7,273 nt of DNA from UBA2093 sp049454855 (GTDB lineage: Bacteria; Actinomycetota; Acidimicrobiia; Acidimicrobiales; Ilumatobacteraceae). This document shows positions 1 through 5,480 of this stretch, piece by piece. The stretch is taken from assembly GCA_049454855.1 (NCBI GenBank), contig JBMUAQ010000097.1, positions 1-7,273 of the forward strand, written 5' to 3'. The notes beneath the pieces were generated by a model. It worked only from the letters and a program-made list of their open reading frames with translations, did no database searches and was not told the DNA's origin. Made by a program: the position numbers and the translations under genes. The stretch's first letter is position 1, and each line of letters begins with the position of its first letter.

Positions 1-56
1 AAGGACCAGAACTGGTCCCGGCTGGACTCGTCAGAAAAAAGTGTACGCAGACGCAA

Positions 57-86
57 CACGGCCGGCGGTAGATGCCGCCGGCCGTG
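57..86. terminator. 12-bp GC-rich stem-loop, probable terminator
   Basis: Positions 57-68 (CACGGCCGGCGG) pair perfectly with 75-86 around the 6-nt loop TAGATG. It lies 73 bp beyond the 3' end of the minus-strand tRNA, so it could end that transcript, and it could also act on any plus-strand gene ending left of the window. There is no adjacent U-run. On the minus strand a T6 tract (35-40) occurs only about 16 nt further on. A bidirectional, U-tract-independent terminator is the likeliest role, but this is inferred from structure only. Confidence 0.5.
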
Positions 87-158
87 ACTACAGGGCTTTC
101 CCCCGGTCGTCACGCGGGGTGAGAATCGGCACGAGCACCGAGTTCGCCGTTCGTTTTG

Positions 159-233
159 TGGAGCCACGAGCCGGAATCGAACCGGCTCCTCTGGGGTGAC
201 GAGTCCAGCATGCTGCCGTTACACCATCGAGGC
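159..233 (-). tRNA. tRNA with irregular anticodon arm, best read as Thr(CGU)
   Basis: On the minus strand, 233 to 162 folds as a 72-nt class I tRNA, followed by an encoded CCA (161-159). The acceptor stem is GCCTCGA/TCGTGGC with one T-T mismatch at the fourth pair. The D arm has the expected A14, G18G19 and A21. The T arm is GCCGG-TTCGATT-CCGGC and the discriminator is U73. The anticodon arm is irregular: CTGG pairs with CCAG, then comes an A-C mismatch and the 8-nt loop CTCGTCAC, or alternatively a 7-nt loop with one bulged C. Reading from U33 gives anticodon CGU (199-201), which with G1-C72, C2-G71 and U73 fits threonine. However, the base after the anticodon is C instead of the usual A. 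The U73/G1-C72/C2-G71 set also fits a glycine tRNA body. It may be a functional odd isoacceptor or a decayed gene. Identity is uncertain; the tRNA fold itself is well supported. Confidence 0.65.
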
Positions 234-367
234 ACCGCCCCTCATGTGGGAATGCAGTTCTCGGGAATGGCAGACCTCTTGTGTTGCGTTCGGTGGGCAG
301 GATGCGGGGCGGGGTGGTGAGAAGTGCTGTGGCGTTCGGTGGAGCGAACAGATTTCGGCGATGTGTT

Positions 368-383
368 CACCCCCGCTGGGGTG
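368..383. terminator. 6-bp hairpin CACCCC/GGGGTG
   Basis: CACCCC (368-373) pairs perfectly with GGGGTG (378-383) around the loop CGCT. It lies 105 bp past the stop of the minus-strand operon and upstream of the minus-strand tRNA, so it may help separate the two transcripts. No U-tract is present, and the role as a terminator is only a guess from position. Confidence 0.3.
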
Positions 384-423
384 CGGTGCACCGAACGCCC
401 GGCGGCCAGCGGCGGTGGTGGCG

Positions 424-448
424 CGGCGCCCAGCGAGGCTCAGGCGCG
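424..448. repeat. 25-bp direct repeat, copy 1
   Basis: This segment is identical over 25 bp to 473-497, a spacing of 49 bp. It begins CGGCGCCCAG and ends TCAGGCGCG. Each copy can fold into a hairpin: GCGCC/GGCGC outer arms with an AGC-GAG-GCT inner stem. This copy is in the intergenic region and reproduces the last codons, stop and 3' flank of the neighbouring minus-strand gene. Confidence 0.85.
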
Positions 449-472
449 GCGGCCGGCGGCGGGGCAGCGGCA

Positions 473-497
473 CGGCGCCCAGCGAGGCTCAGGCGCG
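473..497. repeat. 25-bp direct repeat, copy 2, over a stop codon
   Basis: Identical to 424-448. It contains the TGA stop (489-491) and the last two sense codons of the Rieske/lactamase gene. In the minus-strand RNA it can form the hairpin GCGCC-TG-AGC-CTC-GCT-G-GGCGC, so the two tandem copies may act as a double transcription-end or mRNA-stabilising structure. Alternatively, the pair is a simple local duplication. Confidence 0.85.
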
Positions 498-2057
498 CTT
501 GCGGATGCGGATGGCGTGGCCGTCCGCGTTGCGGCACCGGCCGTCCTCCAGCGAGAACCGCCACCCGTGCAGCGTGCACACGAGATCCTCACCGTCGACC
601 TCACCGAACACCGACAGGTCGGCGTTGCGGTGCGGGCAGCGGCGCTGCACCACGTACCCGTCGATCTCCACGTCGGACTCCTCCGACTGCACGCCGTTGC
701 GCTTCAGCGCCGCCTCGGACTCCGTGCGCGCCATGCGCTCCACCGAGAGCGACTTCAGGAAGTTGTAGAGGTACTCGTTGTACTCACCCTCGCGCCACGC
801 GGTGAACCGCGCCGAGAGGAACAGCGAGTTCGACCAGTCCACCGCACGTTCGGCCACCACCTGCTCCAGCAGGTCGCGCGGGATGCGGAACCGGAACGAG
901 TACGGCTGGCTGCCGGTGGGCACGTTGCCGCGCCACTCCTCCACGTGGCGGTTCGGGAAGTCGAGATACACCGACACGTCGTCGGCGATGAGGAGACACC
1001 CCGCACCGATGCCCTCGCACACGTTCGGCGCCATCGCCATGAGCGGCTCGAACCACAGCTTCAGCGTGTCCACGAGGTCGGTGCGCCGCCCCGCCCAGCC
1101 GGCCTTCAGCCCCGCCAGCCACGGCGCCCAGTCGGCCTGGTACTCGCGCAGGTACTGCTCCTTGCGCGCGAACAGCTCGTTGACCCCGTTGCCGGGCAGG
1201 GGCTGCTCCACCACCACGTGGCCGTCCACCACGGTGAACGACGTGCCCGGGATTGTCATCGCCGCGTTGTCGCGGCCGAGGGCGGAGAGGCGTGCGATGA
1301 ACTCACGCTGGTCGGGGAAGATGCTGGTCTCCTCCCCGGTGATCATGTTGAGGCCCCACAGATCGTCGTCAAGGAAACACGGCGGGCCGGCGCTCGGCAC
1401 CACAGTGGTGGCATCCACCGACTCCACGTAGCGGACGGCGCGCGCGAACTGGCTCTCCACCTTGTCGACGCACAGCTGCTTCTTGCGGTCCTCGTCCATC
1501 TCGTACACCATCGGGTACCAGATGGCGCCGCTGAACTGCAGCCAGTGGAGGTCGACCGGGCCATGCGCACGCAGCGCAGCGAGGTCGTTCGTGCGGCAGT
1601 CGTTCTGGTTCACGAGGCGCGACGAGCCGTCGCTCACCACGAGTGCGGAGTCACCACCCGGGCCGTCGGTGATGGAGGTCTCGAGGTGCACCGTCACGCG
1701 CACCCCGTCCGCGATCTCGGTCTCCGCGCCGTCGGTGGTGCGCACGAACCTCCGGAAACCCAGCTTGTTGAACGACCGCTCCATCTCGCGCGTGGGGAAC
1801 CCGGGGAGGATGACCGTGGTGTCCTTGTTCATCCGCTCGCGCAGGAACGGAGCGTCGAAATGGTCACCGTGCAGGTGCGACACGTACAGGAAGTCGGGGT
1901 TGCAGACGTCGTGCATGATGTCGTCGGGCAGGCGGTCGTTGCGCGGGAACACGAACCAGCTGCCGTGGAACGCCGGCACGAACCACGGGTCGCACACGAT
2001 CGTGATGCCGCGCGTGCGGATCAGGATGCCCGCGTGGCCGATGGAGATCGCCTGCAT
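489..2057 (-). CDS. Metallo-beta-lactamase-fold protein with C-terminal Rieske [2Fe-2S] domain (CMAH-like)
   Basis: 522 aa from the ATG at 2057-2055; a longer start at 2141 would overlap the previous gene and adds an uncharacteristic leader. Residues 1 to about 250 are a UlaG/CMAH-type metallo-beta-lactamase fold: CDPWF near 22-26, the metal motif HLHGDH (H61, H63, D65, H66), NQNDC (150-154) and FSGA (175-178). These blocks and the following helical region resemble animal CMP-N-acetylneuraminate hydroxylase as I remember it. The C-terminus carries a complete Rieske motif, C474-x-H476-x17-C494-x2-H497. It should therefore bind a 2Fe-2S cluster and a mononuclear or dinuclear metal, and probably performs an oxidative or hydrolytic step in the cytoplasm; I see no signal peptide. 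In CMAH the Rieske domain is N-terminal, so the order is reversed here. The substrate is unknown and sialic acid should not be assumed. It is last in a four-gene operon, 26 nt after the DUF2510 gene, with no clear ribosome binding site. Confidence 0.88.
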   Translation of the reverse strand: MQAISIGHAGILIRTRGITIVCDPWFVPAFHGSWFVFPRNDRLPDDIMHDVCNPDFLYVSHLHGDHFDAPFLRERMNKDTTVILPGFPTREMERSFNKLGFRRFVRTTDGAETEIADGVRVTVHLETSITDGPGGDSALVVSDGSSRLVNQNDCRTNDLAALRAHGPVDLHWLQFSGAIWYPMVYEMDEDRKKQLCVDKVESQFARAVRYVESVDATTVVPSAGPPCFLDDDLWGLNMITGEETSIFPDQREFIARLSALGRDNAAMTIPGTSFTVVDGHVVVEQPLPGNGVNELFARKEQYLREYQADWAPWLAGLKAGWAGRRTDLVDTLKLWFEPLMAMAPNVCEGIGAGCLLIADDVSVYLDFPNRHVEEWRGNVPTGSQPYSFRFRIPRDLLEQVVAERAVDWSNSLFLSARFTAWREGEYNEYLYNFLKSLSVERMARTESEAALKRNGVQSEESDVEIDGYVVQRRCPHRNADLSVFGEVDGEDLVCTLHGWRFSLEDGRCRNADGHAIRIRKRA

Positions 2058-2067
2058 GGGGAGTGCC

Positions 2068-2083
2068 GCGGCGGTGGCGCCGC
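2068..2083 (-). promoter_or_regulatory. Intercistronic 6-bp hairpin before the Rieske/lactamase start
   Basis: Immediately after the TAA of the DUF2510 gene the RNA reads GCGGCG-CCAC-CGCCGC, a perfect 6-bp stem with a 4-nt loop. The next start codon follows 10 nt later, and the spacer GGCACTCCCC lacks a Shine-Dalgarno sequence. It could tune translation of the last gene or stabilise the mRNA; no function is demonstrated. Confidence 0.4.
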
Positions 2084-2521
2084 TTACTTCTTCGGCGGGT
2101 CGATGGACTGCTTGCCCGCGGTGGCCACGTGCTCGGTCCACTGCGTGCCGTTCCAGTAGCGCATCTCGAAGCGGCCCGAGGGGTCCTTGTACCAGTTGGC
2201 GGGAACGTTCGGCACCGCCGAGGAAGGACCCGATGACGACGGGCCCGATGCCTGTGTCTGTGCGGGCGACGCCTGGGCGGGGGCAGCGACGGGCTGCTGT
2301 GCGCGCGGGGCATCAGCCTCCGGCGAGCCGACCGATGCCGATGCCGTGGGGTAGGCCTCCACGGCCACCTCGCCGTGGTGACGCACGAACGCGTGCACCC
2401 AGTGGTCACCGTCGTGGATGATCTGCACCAGTTCCCACCCGGCCCGGCTGCGACGCGACAGCTCGGCGGCCAGTTCGTGGGGGTTCTTCACGGACTCGGA
2501 GACGACGTCGTAGGTGTACAT
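2084..2521 (-). CDS. Small protein with DUF4177-like N-terminus and C-terminal DUF2510 domain
   Basis: 145 aa, start ATG at 2521-2519. Residues 1-50 (starting MYTYDVVSES, with an AGWELVQII segment and WVHAFVRH) resemble the DUF4177 fold, a small beta-alpha-beta domain of unknown role. Residues about 55-105 are a low-complexity linker rich in Ala, Ser, Pro and Gln. Residues 108-133 (PANWYKDPSGRFEMRYWNG and following) are a typical DUF2510 motif with its conserved W-Y-D-P-G and R-W-x-G-x-x-W positions. DUF2510 is common in actinobacterial membrane-associated or envelope proteins, but its function is not established. No membrane segment or signal peptide is visible. The gene starts 10 nt after the ATPase stop, with a weak GTTGGGG-type ribosome site, and is probably co-translated. 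It may be an adaptor for the transporter or the Rieske protein; this is inference from position. Confidence 0.85.
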   Translation of the reverse strand: MYTYDVVSESVKNPHELAAELSRRSRAGWELVQIIHDGDHWVHAFVRHHGEVAVEAYPTASASVGSPEADAPRAQQPVAAPAQASPAQTQASGPSSSGPSSAVPNVPANWYKDPSGRFEMRYWNGTQWTEHVATAGKQSIDPPKK

Positions 2522-2531
2522 GGCCCCAACC

Positions 2532-3245
2532 CTACTGGCGCTCGCCGTCGTGCTCTCCTGCGGGGTCCTCGGCGCGCACCAGACGGTCGATGTCCACCCC
2601 CGCGGTGGTTCCGTCGTGCACCAGGGCACCGTCGCGCAGGGCCACGATGCGTCCCACCGTGTGCACGAACGAGAGCTCGTGGGTGGCCACCACCACCGTG
2701 GCACCGTCGGCCGATGCACGCGCGAGCAGCTCGAGCAGGGCCTCCTTGCCGGCGGAGTCGAGACCCACGAAGGGCTCGTCCACCAGCAGAAGGTCGAACG
2801 GGCGCACGAAGCCGAGGGCGAGCGCGGTCTTCTGGCGCAGACCGCGGCTGAAACGGTGCGGCAGACCGTCGGCGCGGTCGTACAGACCGAGATGGCCGAG
2901 CAGGTCGGCTGCGTTCTGTTCCCAGTCGGTGACACCGTGCAGGCGCGCGACGTACTCCATGTGCTCCCACACCGAGAGATCGTCATAGAAGGTGGGCTGG
3001 TCGGCCACGTAGCTGAGCGCGGCGCGTGCACCGAGCGAGCCCACCGCATGACCGCACACCGTGGCCGAACCCTCCGAAGGTTCCAGCAGCCCGGCGAGGA
3101 TGCGCAGCAGCGTGGTCTTGCCGCTGCCGTTGTGGCCGATGAGTGCGACACGCTCGCCGCGCTCCACCCGCAGGTCGACCGGTGCGAGTGCGGGTGCGTC
3201 GCCGTAGTTCTTCGCCACGCCGGTGATGTCGAGAGCGGTGCTCAT
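2532..3245 (-). CDS. ABC transporter ATP-binding protein
   Basis: 237 aa, start ATG at 3245-3243, overlapping the permease stop by 4 bp (ATGA). It is a single complete nucleotide-binding domain. The P-loop GHNGSGKTT is at 37-45, the Q-loop glutamine at 83 (ADQP), the signature FSRGLRQK at 132-139, Walker B LLLVDEP at 152-158 with catalytic E157, the D-loop GLD at 161-163, and the switch histidine at H189. The signature departs from LSGGQ but resembles the S-x-G-x-x-Q/R form of many ABC-2-type exporters. It should power the membrane protein encoded just upstream. The size and the lack of a second domain fit a DrrA/CcmA-like export ATPase. The substrate cannot be read from the sequence. Confidence 0.93.
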   Translation of the reverse strand: MSTALDITGVAKNYGDAPALAPVDLRVERGERVALIGHNGSGKTTLLRILAGLLEPSEGSATVCGHAVGSLGARAALSYVADQPTFYDDLSVWEHMEYVARLHGVTDWEQNAADLLGHLGLYDRADGLPHRFSRGLRQKTALALGFVRPFDLLLVDEPFVGLDSAGKEALLELLARASADGATVVVATHELSFVHTVGRIVALRDGALVHDGTTAGVDIDRLVRAEDPAGEHDGERQ

Positions 3246-4897
3246 GGGTTGCCTCCCGCGGTTGCCCGGTTCGATGCGCCGGTCTGTGCGTTCTTCTGTG
3301 CGTTGCGGAACCACATGCGGATGGCATCGCGCTGGCGCACCCACCCCGCGGTGAGGAAACACAGCACGCCCACACCGAGGGCGGTGCGCACCATGGCCGC
3401 CGGCAGGTTGTCGCCGTTGTCGTGGGCGGCCACCAGTGCGACCACGGGCGAGCTGCACACGATGGAGACGAACGGCGGCCACGCCGCGCGGATTACGGTG
3501 CCCATGCCGCTGACCTCGGGCGGCATGTAGAGGCCCGCGTTCGCGTTGCCGAGCGGGTCGGGTGCGCCCTTCACCGCGGAGATCACCGCGCCGCACACCC
3601 CGCCCAGGGCAGCAGGGATGCCGATGAGGGCTACGGCCGCCAGCGTGATTGCTGAGGGCTCGAGCGCGAACGCCACCGAACCGCCCGCGGCTACGAACGG
3701 CAGCGTGGCGAGCGCCGGCACGAGAAGATGCCGGGCCAGCAGCAGGCCCCGCTCCACCGGCAGGGCGTCGGTGCGGTCTGGTCTGTCGATCTCCTGGCTG
3801 AGGGGCTCGATCACATCGAGGCCGAGCAGGAACAACGCGCCGCCGCTCACCACGAAGCCCGGTGTGGTGCCGCGCCACACGGCCACCATGCCGACGGCGG
3901 CGACGGCCGCGAGCATCGCCATGCGGGCGATGCGGCGCAGCGGGAACCGCACGAGGCTGCGCAGGCAGCGGGCCGTCACCGCGTTGCGCCGCAGGGCACG
4001 CGGCACGCGCACCCACGCCTCGGGTCGCATGTGCTCCTGGCTGAGCTGGCGGCGCAGCAGCACCACGGTGCGGATGTCCTGCATGGTGACGGCGAACTTC
4101 AGCTGCGACACGAGTGCGCTGCGGCGCGCGAGCGCCTCGATGCGCAGGCGTCCCGCAACGGCGAGCGCCGCGGCCACCAGCGCTGTTGCCACGACGAGTG
4201 CACCGGCCGCCGCTGCACCGAGCCGGTCGAGCCCGAGCAGGCCCACGGCCGTGAACGGGCCGGCGGGATGCGACGGTGCGAACACCGTGGCTGCCTGCCA
4301 TGCCACGAGAGCGGTGCCGGTGAGCGTGGCGACGGTGCGGTGCACGTGCAGTGCATGCACGAGGAGTGCCGCCACCACGAACGAGCCACCCACAACAGCG
4401 CCGCCGAGTGCCGCGAGCAGCACGAACGCCGTACGGCTGGTGTCCCAGTCGGCGGGCATGCGCTTGCCGACCAGCAGGCCGGCGGCGCTGCCCACGATGG
4501 CCCCGGTGTATGCGAGGGTGCGCATGCGCTGCACCGCGGGTCTGCGCAGCACCGCCGCGCGGTTCACCGGGGCGAGCAGCACGTGACGCACCTCGGCCTC
4601 CTCGATCGACAGCGGGCCGCCGTTCGCGCCGCTGCGCAGACCGAGGAGGATGATCACGGCGGCAATGAGGCCCACCGCGCGCGGCCCGTCGTGCATCACG
4701 GTGTCGACCTGCGACGCGGTGAACGGCGCGTCGTTCACCTGCTCCGACAGGAAGATGGTCACGAACCCCCCGATGAGGGCCGCGAGATAGACGCGGTAGA
4801 GGGCGTCGAACCATTCGATCTCTGCCACCCGTCTGCGCCTGCGGTCGGTGCGCATGTCGCGCAGGGCCTGCAGGCCCGTGGCTGTCGCATCCGTCAC
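3242..4897 (-). CDS. Polytopic membrane protein, probable ABC-2-like permease
   Basis: 551 aa from a GTG at 4897-4895, chosen because AGGA lies 8 nt upstream (4906-4909). A longer frame would cross into the divergent gene. The N-terminus is basic (RTDRRRRR at 16-23) and is followed by a cytoplasmic motif EIEWFDALYRVY. Hydrophobic segments are visible near 34-50, 73-88, 128-145, 157-185, 192-207, 225-248, 325-341, 346-360, 385-411, 417-441, 470-490 and 500-518, giving about 11-13 membrane spans. A long polar stretch at 250-325 probably forms a cytoplasmic domain that contacts the ATPase. The C-terminal tail is polar. The size and layout recall actinobacterial ABC permeases of poorly characterised families such as DUF6297; I am not certain of that assignment. 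Translational coupling to the ATPase gene strongly supports a joint transporter, probably an exporter since there is no binding protein. Confidence 0.85.
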   Translation of the reverse strand: MTDATATGLQALRDMRTDRRRRRVAEIEWFDALYRVYLAALIGGFVTIFLSEQVNDAPFTASQVDTVMHDGPRAVGLIAAVIILLGLRSGANGGPLSIEEAEVRHVLLAPVNRAAVLRRPAVQRMRTLAYTGAIVGSAAGLLVGKRMPADWDTSRTAFVLLAALGGAVVGGSFVVAALLVHALHVHRTVATLTGTALVAWQAATVFAPSHPAGPFTAVGLLGLDRLGAAAAGALVVATALVAAALAVAGRLRIEALARRSALVSQLKFAVTMQDIRTVVLLRRQLSQEHMRPEAWVRVPRALRRNAVTARCLRSLVRFPLRRIARMAMLAAVAAVGMVAVWRGTTPGFVVSGGALFLLGLDVIEPLSQEIDRPDRTDALPVERGLLLARHLLVPALATLPFVAAGGSVAFALEPSAITLAAVALIGIPAALGGVCGAVISAVKGAPDPLGNANAGLYMPPEVSGMGTVIRAAWPPFVSIVCSSPVVALVAAHDNGDNLPAAMVRTALGVGVLCFLTAGWVRQRDAIRMWFRNAQKNAQTGASNRATAGGNP

Positions 4898-4905
4898 GGG
4901 AACAA

Positions 4906-4909
4906 TCCT
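4906..4909 (-). promoter_or_regulatory. Ribosome binding site for the permease gene
   Basis: AGGA on the minus strand lies 8 nt upstream of the GTG at 4897. It is the only good Shine-Dalgarno near the start and is why the 551-aa version is preferred over longer or shorter ones. Confidence 0.6.
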
Positions 4910-4918
4910 GCCACCGTG

Positions 4919-4934
4919 CGTGTCCGGGCACACG
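4919..4934. promoter_or_regulatory. Palindrome in the divergent intergenic region, candidate operator
   Basis: CGTGT (4919-4923) and ACACG (4930-4934) form perfect 5-bp arms around CCGGGC, in the middle of the 43 bp that separate the two divergent genes. A dimeric regulator bound here could control both operons. The position would overlap the promoter of the plus-strand gene if that transcript is leaderless. No clear -10/-35 boxes are visible; CAGAAT at 4937-4942 is the only weak -10-like match. Confidence 0.35.
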
Positions 4935-4940
4935 GGCAGA

Positions 4941-5480
4941 ATGGGGGAAGTGAACACGGAGGCCATGCAGACGTTCAGTGCGTTGCTCGCGGTTGCGGCG
5001 ATGTGCGGATCGGTGGTGCTGCTCGCGTGCCTCACGGTGGCCCGTGGCACCGGGTTCGCAGGGTCGGTGCTGGCCGCCGTGCGGGACAACGCAGCGGCTC
5101 TGTGGCTGCTGCTCGCCGGCACCGCGATGGCGGGCAGCCTGTGGTTCAGCGAGGTGGCCGACTACGCGCCCTGCAAGCTGTGCTGGTACCAGCGCATCGC
5201 GATGTACTCGATTGCGGTTGTGTCGCTGGTGGCACTGGTGCGCCGCGAGGCGAGAGTGGTCGCCCCGTACGTTCTGACGCTCGCGCTGGTGGGTCTTGCC
5301 GTCTCCTCGTACCACTACCTGCTCGAGTGGTACCCCACGCTGGAGTCGGGTGTGTGCTCGGTCGACGTGCCGTGCACCACCATCTGGTTCCGCACGTTCG
5401 GTTTCGTCACCCTGCCGTTCATGGCGGGGGTGGCGTTCGTGTCCACCGCTCTCGTGGCGGTGGCAGGAAGGAAAGCATGA
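4941..5480 (+). CDS. DsbB/BdbC-family disulfide bond oxidoreductase
   Basis: 179 aa if translation starts at the ATG at 4941. GTG 4950 and ATG 4965 are alternatives, and none has a well-spaced ribosome site, so leaderless translation is possible. Membrane segments are near residues 12-34, 51-70, 86-101, 107-127 and 152-175. The first cysteine pair is in PCKLCWYQR (C78, C81), the hallmark P-C-x-L-C-x-x-Q-R of DsbB/BdbC at the start of a membrane helix. The second pair lies in the later extracytoplasmic loop (C139, C145). Proteins of this family re-oxidise a thioredoxin-like partner and pass electrons to quinone. The next gene encodes such a partner and overlaps by 4 bp. An extra N-terminal membrane segment precedes the usual four-helix core, making it longer than the common BdbC size of about 140 aa. 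Confidence 0.88.
   Translation: MGEVNTEAMQTFSALLAVAAMCGSVVLLACLTVARGTGFAGSVLAAVRDNAAALWLLLAGTAMAGSLWFSEVADYAPCKLCWYQRIAMYSIAVVSLVALVRREARVVAPYVLTLALVGLAVSSYHYLLEWYPTLESGVCSVDVPCTTIWFRTFGFVTLPFMAGVAFVSTALVAVAGRKA
5465..5471 (+). promoter_or_regulatory. Ribosome binding site of the thioredoxin-like gene
   Basis: AGGAAGG sits 5 nt before the ATG at 5477, inside the last codons of the upstream oxidoreductase gene. It fixes the start at the ATGA overlap and indicates tight translational coupling of the redox pair. Confidence 0.7.

Larger units (their letters stand above)
241..488. other. Non-coding stretch between the tRNA and the Rieske/lactamase gene
   Basis: About 250 bp in which I see no credible gene. 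The open frames here have no start signal and run through the tRNA or as antisense shadows of the neighbouring gene. It holds a 6-bp hairpin (368-383), the word GCGTTCGGTG twice directly (286-295 and 332-341) and once inverted (389-398), a small hairpin GTTCG/CGAAC (334-349), and a 25-bp direct repeat reaching into the end of the next gene. The promoter of the minus-strand tRNA should lie just right of 233, but I cannot point to a clear -10/-35 pair. Confidence 0.6.

Noticed and set aside
3..18. Inverted repeat GGACCAG-AA-CTGGTCC at the left edge
   Set aside because: The palindrome is real but sits at the window edge without context. It may lie within a coding end, so no feature is called.
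28..34. CTGACGA on the minus strand, matching the hammerhead ribozyme core CUGANGA
   Set aside because: The following GTCC/GGAC helix is possible, but the required GAAA after it is absent (CAG instead) and no matching cleavage helix is seen.
1..87. End of a plus-strand gene at the left edge
   Set aside because: Short open frames end within the 57-86 hairpin, but none shows recognisable protein features in this short stretch.
159..233. 3' part of a tmRNA
   Set aside because: The segment ends in GGCTCCA like some tmRNAs, but complete acceptor, D, anticodon and T arms fit within 72 nt, so it is a tRNA-type gene.
489..2057. Naming the Rieske/lactamase protein a sialic acid hydroxylase
   Set aside because: Domain order is reversed and there are no sialic acid genes nearby. 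Similarity in the beta-lactamase part does not define the substrate.
324..2159. 611-codon plus-strand open frame
   Set aside because: It is antisense to the Rieske/lactamase gene. Its His/Val/Arg/Ala-rich sequence has no domain and no start signal; it is a GC-bias shadow.
2829..2852. ABC signature FSRGLRQK as a defective C-loop
   Set aside because: ABC-2-type ATPases often have S-x-G-x-x-Q/R variants, and the other motifs are intact, so loss of function is not indicated.
3728..5476. Plus-strand open frame upstream of the thioredoxin-like protein
   Set aside because: It is antisense to the permease and out of frame with the disulfide oxidase, with low-complexity His/Arg/Gly composition. The real gene starts at 5477 with a good ribosome site.
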